This document shows, piece by piece, positions 36,957 to 48,893 of a DNA stretch of 64,000 nucleotides. The stretch lies in assembly GCA_000507305.1 (NCBI GenBank), contig DF239913.1, positions 88,653 to 152,652 of the forward strand. The letters are read 5' to 3'. Every line of letters begins with the position of its first letter. Position 1 is the first letter of the stretch. Source of the stretch: Breviolum minutum Mf 1.05b.01. Lineage: Eukaryota > Sar > Dinophyceae > Suessiales > Symbiodiniaceae. Position numbers and translations under genes: made by a program. The notes beneath the pieces are model-generated. The model was not told the origin of the DNA, did not search any database, and worked only from the letters and a program-made list of their open reading frames with translations.

Positions 36957-39770
36957 ATGCCTCGTTGGCGTATGGCTGATAGCAATGGGAGTGATGATGA
37001 TGATGATGATGTTTCAGTGGCATCTTCAGTCAATAACTTTAAGTTTGAGGACAGGGTTGCCTCATATGATTCTGCCAGTTGAATTTCTACAAAATATTTT
37101 CCACTCCAGTCAGTCTATGATCCATGGCAGGATCTGACAGCAGAGCAGATATCATACCTAGAGTTTGGGCAACTTTTCTATGAGATGGGCCGTTCCTTGG
37201 TTACATGGTTTTAAGATGTTGGGAGCTTTCAGTGCGCATCGCTCAGCAATCTTTGTTCAGCACAGCCATCTAAGGGCTTGATTCCTTCTTCTCCGAGTTC
37301 AAGGTACCACTGACCTATGCATCAGACTGCAACTTGGATCTGATACAAAGTAGTGGCCATGCCAGTGTTGGTTAAAGTTCTTCTGAGGGTAGAGGGATTT
37401 TTGTCAAGAAATCACCTTTTGACATTTGACATTTTAAGATTTTTAAGGCAGTGGCATCGACACACCACTGATGGCATTATTGATGCTTACTCGTGCCTCC
37501 CTGAAGAATCCGATGGTTCAGTACCTGCCCTTTGCCTGCATGTGTTGCGGCCAGTGTTACGCTTGTCAACCCTCATCGCCCTAAATAAGATCAAGAAATT
37601 TCCATGCTAAGGTCAAGGAGTGAGATCAATAGAGCTTCACGGAAGTTTGCAAGATGGAACCTGCCTGCACCAACACAGTCTCTAGCCTGCAGTTTGGTTC
37701 TCTAGATCATGAGTCATGAGTCGCACTCTGGGTCCCTACCCTACCTTCCCCGACACTTGTGCCCAGGTCAGGGAGGAATGTGTTCCGGCAATCGATCCGA
37801 CGCTTCAAGGGAAAGCTCGCCGTTTATACGGCGGGCTTTCCCTGTACTCCTTTCAGTCTTCTCCATGGAAACACAGCTTTGGAAGCTATGCAAGACAGGA
37901 ACGTTTTGCAACTTTGGGCATGTGTGAAAGGGATTGAGGAAGCACAGCCAGCAGTTACTTGTCAAGAATAAGTATCATATGTATCTCAGTATCTTAAATA
38001 AAACTATATAGTATAGAATATATATATTGCTGAATGGGGCCAGGGTGTGGTGTTTCTTGTCCTTTACTGATTTTACTGTAACTAACATGTTTATATGGTT
38101 TGCAGCTGAGGTGGGCTTTTTGGAGAATGTGATGGGATTTCTCCGATGTATGAATGAAGTTCTACCGGAGATCCAATCCCGATTGCCACAGTATCTTGGC
38201 TACCCGGAAATCACCCCAGCCCATCTTTTCACCACGGCCAATCTTTTCTGCGACGAGGTATCGTATTACTTGGCTGATCCTGGACCCGCTGCTTGGCAAG
38301 AAAACCTAGTCTGGATATTATGTTTGGACAAAACCAATCTTATCATCCTGGGGCACCACCATACTTCAAAATAATCTGTGAGCCTAGGCTGGAATTTGGT
38401 GCTCCTATAACCCGTCGCAGGGTGTTTATCCTGCTGGTTCATCAAGCTGTGATGCATGACTTTGTGAAGGTGGATTTTGCAACCTATGTGCATAACATGA
38501 AAGTTCGAATGACCATGGGACATGATAGCCGTTGGTTTCTTGGACTTCATTGTATGTTACAAGATGCAGCTGGAACTCTGTGAAACCATGTGAAAAGATG
38601 TGAAACCCATATGGCCACAATTGGGCCACACTCTGCAGCTAAGGCAAGATCTTCTTTTTCCTAGGAGCCGTGAGCGTGTGAAGTCGGATATGCGCAAGAA
38701 GGCAACTTTGAGGGCTAGGAACTTTGTGAAGGAAAAGAATCTTGGATGTTAAAGCATGAGGCTTCTTTCAAAGAATTTCCATCAAACATCTCAAATTAAC
38801 AAAGGCTTATCAAGGCTTCATACCACACCGGGGGTTTCTTGACCTGTAGCTGGTGCCAAGGAAATCAGGAGCCCCTTTGAAATGGTTTGATCATCACAAA
38901 TTGTTTGCGAAGGAGAATCTTATTCCAGCTCCTCAGCTAAGAATTTGATCTTGTGTGTATGGTGAATCATACCCTCCCCAGACTTGTCCCTTTGGGAGCT
39001 TGATCACGGCCACTGAGGTAAGAAAGGCGGCGGGAACCCTGAAAAGGACTTTGCCCCTTGCGGCTCTGCAGGTTGGAACGCTTCGGGAACGTGATGTGCC
39101 TGGGACCTTTCAAATAATGGAGTTGCATGAGACACGGCCAAGTTCTTTTCCCAAAGTTTTAAAAGCGATGTTTGATGCTGTTGGTTTAGGCCTTGGATCT
39201 TCGGCTATATCAGTTTGGTCGCTTTCAAGTGATCAACACTAGCCAAAATGTCCATCGTATGCCAACTGTCTATGGACCTGAAGATCCTCTGTGCGTGCTC
39301 ACGCACGAAACTCAATCACAAGTTTGACCATTTCCATCGATAACCATCTTTTGGAACCCACTGACGAGTTTAGTATAGTTATAAGTTGGATGCAACTAAG
39401 GCCTGCAGGTAAATACCTGCTATTTGAGCAACAAAGGCACTTGATTGGTTCCTCGACCAAATTGAAGCCGTTCCAACCTGCCCTCTCATCCGCCAGTTGT
39501 CCTGCACACGAGGCTCTGAGTATCTCATTCTCATGGGGGTACCGCTGCACAGAATGTGTGCTCAATGCAATTCTGAATCTGAACCCTAGCTGCAAATATT
39601 GTAAAGATCTTGCCGCTACCTTGAATGTTGGTGCATACCATTACATGGGGGCAGCCGAGGAGTTGGCTAGAATGGGTGGCAACTGCATTGCCTTAAGGGC
39701 TGCGGCAGTTGCTCTTATCATTCTCTTGAAAGCTGTAGATCCAGTTCTTTTGAAGCGGTATCTGAAGTGA
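36957..39770 (+). CDS. C5-cytosine DNA methyltransferase, multi-exon
   Basis: SAM-dependent enzyme of the C5 cytosine methylase family, expected to act on DNA in the nucleus. Exons traced with phase kept: 36957-37055, 37110-37188, 37275-37349, 37448-37553, 37612-37677, 37767-37960, 38106-38190 and 38301 onward; later exons are visible but their limits are loose. The protein starts MPRWRMADSNG with an Asp run, then motif I-like QLFYEMGGLDSFF...YASDCN (about residues 54-76), motif IV TAGFPCTPFS with catalytic Cys168, and motif VI FLENV (211-215). Next comes the APITRRR block (motif VIII-like, about 269-275), a variable target-recognition part, KYLLFEQQRHLIGS and motif X-like ARMGGNCIALRAA before stop TAG/TGA at 39770. 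Intron 2 uses a GC donor, and intron 8 probably GA. It is the first gene of a one-directional island and carries a spliced-leader relict at its 5' end. The target sequence is unknown. Confidence 0.75.
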
Positions 39771-40152
39771 GATGTTCTGATGTGATGGTTGGAAAATGGG
39801 GAGGCTTTGAACGCAAAAGGGTTTCAACAAATCCAGATTGAAGTGCAATTTACCTTGTGGATACTCTATATGCAATGTTTACCTTGTCATTCAAGGTGCA
39901 TAAATCAAATGTGCTGTATGTTAAGTATTTGTTGCACGACTGATGGTTTTCCAGGGGTACAAACACCAACAACATCACTTTGATGGATTCATGGCTAGAG
40001 AAGTTTATATAATAAGCCCAGGTCAAATGGGAACATTCCCCAAATGTACTTGTAAAATAAAATGGGTCCGTGCTTCTTTCATTCCACAATTTCCATACTT
40101 TCCCATCCCTGTTTCCTAGATTCCTAGATCAACCATCCCTGTCCAAATCGCA

Positions 40153-43100
40153 ATGCCTGTCCTGGGCCGCTGGGATGATGATGAGAGATCAGCTAGCTCT
40201 CCTGTGCGGAATGGATGGCGTTATGATGAAACCTCTGAAGACAGTTCTTCAGAGGCTTTGGAGCACCTTGGTGGGGTAAGGTGGAAGGGTATTGCAAGTT
40301 TTGTTGAATTATCCCCTTTTTTTTTAAAGGAAAAATGCAATATTCTTACTATTTATCTTCTATTTGTCCGATGTAAATTCACCTAAGGGACAGCAATGAC
40401 TCGAGTGATGAAGGTGGTTCTGATTCTCAAGATGATGTAGCGGATGAGGCTGTTTCCAATATAACTCTGGCTAGCCTACAGTCATTTCATGGTGTAGCCA
40501 GTGGGTCCACTGATGTCAACAATCATGAGATGGCTTCTTACTCGCGAAATGGTATGGATGGTCACCGGATCAAGAAGGCCATAAAGGAACCTGCATGCAC
40601 TTGCCAGTGCACCGTCCCTTACAAGATCATGCTTCTTATATGTCGCACATTTTGGTGCCTTTCAAAGGCAGCGCAAGATTCCATTCTATGGTCCTTACAA
40701 ACTGCAGGGGGGAGCCGTAGAAAACGCTTCTACCAGATCGAAGGTTTGGTCTTTGGGTCAAAACATGTTAACTTTAACGTGTTTTAGCTTTGAGGAAGCC
40801 AACCCCATTTACTAAGTTTATTAGCCATTTATACTAGTCCATGTCCCATCCCCTCCATTGTCCTGAATCCTGGCAGGTCACAACGTTTGCCGTGAGACCT
40901 GGTTGCGGCTGCTTGGCATTGGAAAAAACCGACTGCGGCGTACCAAACGTCGACACAGAGGTCTGGATGAACGTTCTCTGAAGTGTGGAGACTTGGGGCC
41001 ATCAATTCTTGAATTTTCTAGTGTTTGGCCCTGTACTTATTTGCAATGTAATGGCCCTTAGTTTTGTTGGCAATTCTTTTACATGGTGCAAGAAAGGACT
41101 GGCAAAACGCCATGCTACGCAATCTGCCTCAGTCAATGCATTTATGATCCATCTCTACTGGACGGCTGGTGAATCAATGACCACAAAGTTTCTTGTCTCA
41201 TCATTTAATTTGATCGTAAAAAGAGTTTGATTCTTTACTTTGTTGATCCTCACCCTCTTCTGATTTTCCAAGTTTTACAAGTTGATAACATTCAATTGAA
41301 TTCAATCGCAGGATTGGTTCTGAGTCTATGCTGAACACAACTGATGAACGTTTGCGGTCTGACCTTCTCCGGCGATTGATTGCTCAATCTTTGTTGGGTA
41401 CCGAGGCTGGTTTAGCAAGCTTCAAGGTAATTCCCCGAACTGAGATTTAAACAACTTTATTCAAATTGTAGGTTTTGAGAATCTCAAAATGTCTCAACGC
41501 ATTTTTTCGGGATGGTTTCATCAAAGGACCCACAAAGCAGATTATGGAGCATTTTGATCCAAATCATCTACCAGCAAGAGAGCTTCCCCATGGAAATGTG
41601 GCCAATTTGTATTTGATGTACACGGCTTGGGCCAATTCAAAATCTCAAGAGGGAACAAGTCGTAGCACGTTCTACAAGGTGTTCAAATCATGGAGTTGCT
41701 GCCTGAAATTTCATCGGCAATCAAGCCATGCCATTTGCAAGACATGTTCTGAGCTTCGCTGTAAGATTCATGAGGCCACTGATGCTTGGTAACATGTTTT
41801 TTGACTAGAAGTTTTTTCTCAAAGAGACTTAACAAATTACGTCAATTTGAAAATAGGTAGTAGTTATTTGAATATGAAACAATCCCTCCCCTTTACTGGC
41901 GAACACATCCATTCTTAGGATTTTCGTGAACATGCCGCTCTATGCGATCACTTGTTACAACACTATAGCCAGCAATTCAGAGACAGGGAAATCTATTGGT
42001 CGGCGAGACAGTATTCACGTTCTCGACAGGGAATGGTTTGCATGATTATCGATTCATACGATAAGTCGAAGTTGAGCCTTCCAAGATGGCCGTTCAAAAG
42101 AGTTCCAAAGAAAAGCTTGTTTGAGGAAACACGTCGATACTAGGCAACATACATCAAGAATTTCAGTATTGACTTCGTTTGGGTAAAAAGCAAACATCAC
42201 ATTGAGACTTCCAATCACTAAAAGTTGGTGCATTCGATGCCGCAACGATTGGTGCCAAGGAACTTATTTGACATTGACCTGTGTGATTTGCCACGGCTTT
42301 GGCTGCTTCATGTACCTGTCCAGCGAGGGGCTTGGGGAAGGCTCCAATTGGAACTGGGAGTGTGTGCCTGGGCTATGACTAAATAAGTGCCAATAATATC
42401 CAATAATTAACACTTTCGATTTCAAAGTTTTTGAACGATTTATTTCAACTATTGTTTGGGAAGCTTCGCTTTTTGCGTGTCTTTGCTAAAATCACAATTG
42501 GGATCATTACAGGTCATGCGATCTTTGGACAAGGTGTTTGACATTACGACTGCTGAAGCTCAAACGTTTCCGACGGAGTGACTTTAACTGAATTTAAGCA
42601 AAGCTGAAGTCAAGCTATGTCAAATTTCCCCAAGGCTTTCCCTGGTGTCAAATGTTTTCTTTTCTCACTATGAAGTAAATATCATCATATGTTTCAATCA
42701 TGTCAGGCTTTGGCTTCAAAGCGACAATACCGTCAAAGCATCTTGTCACTTAATGTTATAAATTTGGACTTTGATGAGATTTGCCCCTAAAGACAATAGA
42801 CTTTTAGTTGGCATAATGAGTATTTCTTGAAATACAGTGAATTCTCATTGTCTTAAGGAGATCAGGAATTCAAACTGCGCCAAGATCATGACGGCAATGA
42901 CACAATCTCGTACCTTCTCTGCGTGTACCCACAGCCATTTGGCTGTGGGTCACACGCATGAGGACGTAGACGCAGTCCTGAGTGTTGTAAAGAGGGCAAT
43001 GGATGGAGAGATGGTATTGCATACGCCAAGAGATGTTATGCGGTGTATAGACAAGAAGTTGAAACCCCTTTATGAAGAGCAAGGTATGGCATTTCAAACT

Positions 43101-44026
43101 GAGTGGGTGGATACTGACCCTTACTTGAATTACTGCAAATTTGTTTTGTTTGCTCTTTTTCTTTTAGTGTGTTCATGATAATTTGTGATTTCCTTTGATT
43201 CCCCTGCCATGTCCTAGCCCTATTGTTTCCATTTCTCTTTTCAAAAAACAGGTTCGCGATTGGGTATCTATTTGCCCGACGAGTGTGACATTCAAAAACG
43301 CCTACAGGGATCGAAAGGCCAAACCTGGTGAAGAGACAATGAAAGTACCCCAAACTTTTACATTTCTCCCAAGAGAAGGTGGGCTAAGGAAAAGTTGAAC
43401 AATACTTCAGAATCAGTTTCATGTCAAATTTACTTTTTGTTTGGGATCCTACATTTGGTTTGGACAAGTTATCTTGGGATATATGTTAATTTTTTGTTGG
43501 GTGTATGTATCTCAAGTGGTGTGATTTGTATATACCCCTGGGAGGTATGGCTAACCAGGGTGAACCTATTGCAACAGATGAACGTCTCCCACACCGGCTA
43601 CGAGACCCAAACACGTGGTTGGATATCTTTTGCTGTGTAAAGCAGAATTTGAGCGATACACATTTGGCCCAGAATCCATTGCTTGTGTTTCCTCAATCCC
43701 TCAAATCGGAGACCGAAAGCTTTATCAACAGGATCAATTCTGCACCAAGTTTGACACCATTTCTTTCTCCAGAACGAAAGGAAGAATTGGAGAGTTTGGC
43801 GAATGAAATTGAAGAAGATTTCCCACACTTGTCAAGGAGTGTAGCTTGGTACAGGTCGCTGCTGGTGGAAGATAATCCAGGTTGGTTGCCGTACCCACGT
43901 TTGAAGTTCTTCGAGCATGTGGCTCGTGCTGGGAATCGATGGTGTGATTTCAATTTAGGCGATCGGCGGCCACAGCCGAAGCCGCACGCACTTCAAGTTG
44001 TGTTTCACCGTAGGGGTGGGGGTTAG
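40153..44026 (+). CDS. DUF7869-like RNase H-fold candidate, 13 exons
   Basis: Exons: 40153-40280, 40388-40743, 40877-40982, 41062-41187, 41312-41426, 41472-41780, 41919-42135, 42260-42363, 42513-42577, 42707-42737 (31 nt), 42858-43106, 43252-43378 and 43545-44026. They sum to 2415 nt, exactly 804 codons plus stop, with no internal stop, so the gene looks intact. It resembles the large uncharacterised DUF7869-type protein family multiplied in Symbiodiniaceae. Visible blocks: acidic N-terminus; CTCQCTVPYK and LSKAAQDSILW; VCRETWLRLLGIGK; a Cys-rich HAICKTCSELR; MIIDSYDKSK (Asp425/428); LWLQSDNTVKE (Asp515); GHTHEDVD (550-557). The spaced D, D, H-x-x-E-D pattern recalls an RNase H-like transposase or integrase core, which is my inference. 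Introns are 45-170 nt. Donors are GA for introns 6 and 7, GC for intron 10, GT for the rest. It starts 382 bp after the methyltransferase gene. Confidence 0.8.
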
Positions 44027-44359
44027 GAGTATCTTACTTTCAGCAAGGGGAGGGGATTGATTGTGAGGTAAAAAAAGTTGAGCATGCCCTTTAGCTTTTC
44101 AATGACAATTGGGCATGGTCAAACCTGAGATCATCCGAATTTTAGCAACATCCCGCCTTTGTACTTATTACTTGACTGGCTCAGGACCTGTGAGGAAATG
44201 ATTAGAAAATGAAAACGTCATGACAAGGCAATGCCATGAATCATATAATTATGATTTATAATGAAAGATAATTCAATGTGGACATGAGCTGTCTAATTTG
44301 GTTATTTTGTCGCTACTTTCCTTGGTAGTGTGAGTGTGTGTGGGTGGGTGCGTGCAACT

Positions 44360-46344
44360 ATGATGGAAGAGGGTACGGCAGGGCATGATGTTGCAAATAA
44401 ACTTTGTGCTTACCTGGACAACGTTTCCCGTCGAGAACGAAACAACTTCAGTTTTCTATTCTGAAGGACCAATCCAATTACTGTAGTTTGTTTATCTTTA
44501 AAAATGATGTTCAAAAGAAACCCTGACATTTTGAGAAGGGAATCTGTCCAGTTATCTCAGGTTGTGACCAAGCAAAATCTTGGGGACTATCTCAATGAGA
44601 CGTATAAAGATAGAACTAAGATGAAGCAAGTGTCTTGGTCAAACATGGTCAAACCCTTTTGGTTTCAAAAAGAAACTCGATTTGTTGAATCCATTGCACC
44701 CTACTACCTTCCCACCCTTGGGGTCTTGTTACAACGGCTGCAGCGGTAAGCTGAGGCATTGGATATGTATGTCATGGCCCTCCCGGACGTTGGACCTTCA
44801 AGGGCCATCCTCACGGCAGTCCCTGTTGCTTCGGTTACTGAGTTTTGGTTGCCGCTGGAATGCTTCGATTTTGGCCCCGGATCGAAAAATGGATGCCCCT
44901 TGAAAGAATATAATCATCAGGTTTCATACTCAACTTTACCAGCGTCATTTTCTCTTTCGTTTTCTTTTGGTTTTTAGATCTCATTCCTTGGTCTTGATTA
45001 TGTTTGACCCTGGGACGCTGCAGGGTACCCAAACAATGCGCAATTCTCTTTGTTTTTCAGGGAGTTTGTGGAGTGTGGTTACCGTAGTTCGGCCGACAGC
45101 ATTGTGACCAAGTTTCCGTATACGGATGGAAGCCGATCATTGGAGTCCTTTGCAGTGGGGATATCGGATGGTTTCACGAAAGTTTTGTTGATGATGGCTG
45201 TGGTGGCTTTCTGTGCTGAACTTGACATTCAAGGGGAAGAGCTTAAACAGCTGGAATCTACACTCCAATCCTTCAAGTATGTCCGATGCACCTATCAACA
45301 TTTCGTTCACCCTGGACACCATTTTTTGAATGCACTCAGTGACTCAGCCTAATCAACCATCATCATTAATTATTTTGTTTTGTTTTTGGGTTGGGTGAAA
45401 TTCCAAGTACTATCTTCAACTTTACTGTACGATCAAAATACTATAAAATAAGAACTTACTTAAGGACTTATATATTGTTCCTGGGGCCTATACTTCGTTT
45501 TAAGTTCTTTCATCAACATCTTCAGACTTTACTCAGCAACTAAGAACTGGGGTTCATCACAGCGGAAAAGGTTGCACCGTCACCAGTGGCAATCTATGCT
45601 GACATTTCCGCTGCTGTGGGGGTTGAGCGACGGATGGGGAAAGACAAACAACCACTCAAAGATCTTCTCAGCCGTGTCGCTGCAGACTATAATCGAATGT
45701 GCACTATCAAGAAACACCGCATAGACACCGGAAAGCGTGCATTGTTGTACAATTTGTCATTTGGACTTATTTTCATTATAATATGTTTTAAACCGTTCAA
45801 AAAACTGATTGCTGCAAACAAACTGGAGAAAATTTATTGTGTTACATCCCGTTTAGTATTTGAAAAAATCCCCCGCAATCAAGGTTGAGGGCACCACAGA
45901 AATTTGTTGACTTGGTTCACCGCCACTACGACATTTATCGTCATGAACACTCAGGACATGAGAAACTCCAGGGAGTGGTTGTTGTTTTTCCCTAATTCTC
46001 AATGGTTTTTTATTAACAGTTATTGCTTTAAATTTTTGGGCCCTGAAGGACTACCCATCGAGACATTACAAATGGATTTTTGGGTCCCCAACAGCCAAGC
46101 TCGGGCCGACACAGTCAACTATGCCGGCAAGTCTCAATTCCAAGAGATTTTGGCTGTCACAGAAGAGACGGCGATCCTGTGGGCGACTCGGGCAGTTCAG
46201 GAGATGTGGGGGAATGGTGTAACCCATAAACCAAACATTTATATCATGTTGCAATCAGTTCCCCATCTACCATGGGTGCAGGATTTCATGCGGAAGGCTA
46301 GCCCAGAAGCTTCCATCAAAGCCAAGGACTATTGGAAAACATGA
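44360..46344 (+). CDS. Unidentified multi-exon gene (third of island)
   Basis: A plausible start MMEEGTAGHDVANKLCAYLD lies at 44360, 334 bp after the previous stop. Coding segments follow at about 44560-44679 (VVTKQNLGDYLNETYKDR), 44755-44919 (LDMYVMALPDVGPSRAIL), 45061-45285 (EFVECGYRSSADSIVTKFPY), 45573-45750 (IYADISAAVGVERRMGKDKQ), 45887-45988 (FVDLVHRHYDIYRHEHSGHE) and 46020-46344 (LPIETLQMDFWVPNSQARAD; stop TGA). I do not recognise the family. One frame between the second and third segments contains TAA at 44748-44750. A 75-nt GT-AG intron from 44680 to 44754 removes it and keeps phase, so I do not call the gene broken. Exon limits are approximate. Confidence 0.55.
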
Positions 46345-46463
46345 CACGGATTGTAGTAACAAAAGTTTGGGTGTTTTACAAAACTGATGTTCTTCATCTA
46401 AACTTAATCGATGTCTCTAAGTCTTGAGATTTTGCAACTCTTCTGTTGAACACCCTGTAGAAA

Positions 46464-48678
46464 ATGGCGCAATTGAGTGAAGATGATCACCTTGCGCTAT
46501 TTGACAGTTGTGCTTTGTGGCTGTGGCTTCTCCCCAAGATGCGCAACAAATTTCCCAGTGAAATCATTGATCGACATGTGGACTTGTTCAACAAAGGGTT
46601 ACTTGTACAATGTTACGCTTGGGTTGGACAAACTGCAACTTAGGGGGAAACGTTTCTGATTCAATAATTTATAATTTATTATATTGTTTGGCTCGCCCCA
46701 GGGAAACATAATGAATAATTGGCCGCCAAGTACATTTGGCTGGTCATAGGAAAACAACATGGGTCACCAAAATGTCGCCAAACATACTTGGCTGTCCATA
46801 AGAAAACATCATGGGTCGCCAAACATATTTGGCTGGCAGCTATACAACGTGATTGGTTTTCCAGAAAACCCGTCACAATCTACCAATCCTATTCTGGGAT
46901 ATTTGTGGGAACCTCGAAAACCCAATCACTTTCCCCCCTGAAAATCATTGTTTGGATTGCGATAGGTTTTCTGAAAAACCCGTCAAACATGTTGATTCAC
47001 TCACAAGGAGCCCGTCACAATCTTGTGTGGGAAATCTTGAAAAAAGTTTGATTGGTTCCCCCCAGCAATTGGATTTTGCGATGGGTTTTCCAGAAAACCC
47101 GTCGCAATTGACTTAGAAGAATATCTCCCAAAGTTTGATTGTTTTTTTGGGGGGTGGTGGGGATTATGCTTTAAACACCATCATTAAATCGATTTGTTTT
47201 CATGTCTGAACCTTCATCATGAGGGTGTTGGACAAAGATCTCTCTGCAATGATGAAGCCGGCAGAACCATTTGATTGGGAAAGGATCTCTTTCGTTCTCG
47301 AGGCACATATGTCTAAATGCATTGATTCCAAAAAGACATAGTTTTTGAAAATCATGTTCTTTCTGTTCGGTTGGATTTCTTTACAGCAATACTGCGCCGT
47401 CCCCCCCCCACTGAAATGTTATGTGTCTTTATCGGGTGGCTTTGGATTAAATACTAGTGCTTGGTACCTTCCCTGTAGATTCGCGGGCAACATCATGAAG
47501 AGTATGTTCAACAGAATCAAGATCGGGCTCGTAATGCCCACAACAAGTCACTGGAAGCTGCCTTTGCGGCGTGGGTGGAAGATGTGCGCTCAGACCAATC
47601 GCAGTTTGATGCCAACAAGATCTTGAGCCTAGGATTTTAGAATAGATAATAATGATTTTCAAGGGCTCTTTCACTTTAGAATTCTTAGTCATCCACCAAT
47701 GATCTCTCCTCCATGTCTTTTGTGTTTAGGATATTTTCTCGAATCTGGACCTTTTAGAAACAATGTTGCCCAAGAAGTGTGAAAAAATCAAAGTGAATGT
47801 CTCACACGATGTTTTTCATTGGTGACTACCATGTGTTATCACAAAAATTTTTGACCAAGGAGTGAGAAAGAGCATGTCAAAACACGGTCTAAACTTGTGA
47901 AGAAACTGGAGGTGGGAGTTTGTCAAGAAAAACTTGTTGTTCCAGGTCGAAACCTTTCACTTTATGATATATGTTTCCAACTTCATGTTCACCTTGCAAA
48001 TGAGATTAGTTATAGTAATAAAAAGCCCTACAGGAGAATCATTACAAGGCATGGAATGCCGTGGCGAACTTTTTGGAGGAAAACATGTGTGCTTTTCCAG
48101 CGAAAGTGGACCAGGCAGAAAACACAATGTTACCACGGGCAAAAGCTTGGGTTCGCAAGTGCTTGGAAGACATGAGTTGCAACAGCATAGATGACCATAC
48201 GGTGATTTTATGGTTGAATTTACCTTGCTGTGGCATCATCCCTTCGGGGAAGTATGACTTTTTCCTCACTGCAATTACGCACTTTCTCTCTGATTGGCCA
48301 AAAAATGGTGTGTGTGTGTGATCATACACCCGAACAGGGCGGCATCATTGGACAAAAGGACCTGGTGATTAAAAAATGAAAGGTTTAGTTGGTTATTGAA
48401 ACCATTTTTTAACTGAATATCTAGTATATATTTACCAAATACCGGTATCCAAGGGACCCTGTAGGAAAACCAAACGCAGTCACGATGATGATGATGCCAC
48501 AATGGAGACTACCAAGATGGAGGATGGGGATGAAGAAAAGGTCGATGGAGCAATCAAGAGTGAAACCAAGGCTGAAGATACTGATTCTGAACATGGGGAT
48601 AAGGTGAATGCACTTCCAGGCGAGGAAGCTGATGTGCGTGATGTCATCTACAAGCTAGAGACTCTTGCCTCTCACTAA
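46464..48678 (+). CDS. Unidentified gene with acidic C-terminus
   Basis: It starts at ATG 46464 (MAQLSEDDHLALFDSCALWL), 119 bp after the previous stop. Further coding segments: about 47232-47338 (VLDKDLSAMMKPAEPFDWER), 47480-47630 (helical, LEAAFAAWVEDVRSDQSQFD), 47729-47823 (LDLLETMLPKKCEKIKVNV), 48050-48306 (AWNAVANFLEENMCAFPAKV, then WVRKCLEDMSCNSIDDHTVI) and 48480-48678, an acidic tail (METTKMEDGDEEKVDGAIKS) ending at TAA. The family is not recognised; predicted helices and the acidic tail suggest a nuclear or scaffold protein, which is a guess. The first intron is unusually long for the island because it contains the 46.7-47.1 kb repeat block. Confidence 0.5.
46718..47112. repeat. Intronic repeat block with two repeat families
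   Basis: The left half (about 46723-46840) holds three copies, about 41-52 bp apart, of a CGCCAAACATAYTTGGCTG...AAGAAAACATCATGGGT unit. The right half (about 46853-47112) holds several copies of the near-palindrome GGTTTTCCAGAAAACCCGTC followed by RCAAT (46853, 46964, partial 47010, 47083). It lies between the first and second coding segments of the gene starting at 46464, so it probably expanded the intron after insertion. Confidence 0.7.
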
Positions 48679-48893
48679 GGAATGGACTTGTCATATTAAA
48701 TGTTATGTATTCTTTTTCCTTGGGATTTGTACATCTTTTTCGATGTTTGTTTGCTTGGTTCTTTCTTGAAACAAACACTTGCTTCATGCGATAGCTCGCA
48801 TTTATTTAAAGGGCTGGTTGTAAAACCCAAAGACATGTTGTACTTGGGTGATGAATTTGTTACCTTGAATCCGATCATTCTCCTTTACCAAAA

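Noticed and set aside
37080..37290. Methyltransferase gene as a pseudogene, because reading frames hit TGA and TAA near 37080 and 37270
   Set aside because: A GT-AG intron (37056-37109) and a GC-AG intron (37189-37274) remove both stops and produce the expected motif I order in phase.
41789..41918. Frameshift in the DUF7869-like gene at the sixth intron when GT at 41789 is used as donor
   Set aside because: A GA donor at 41781 gives perfect phase and the expected protein, and GA donors are seen repeatedly in ureG.
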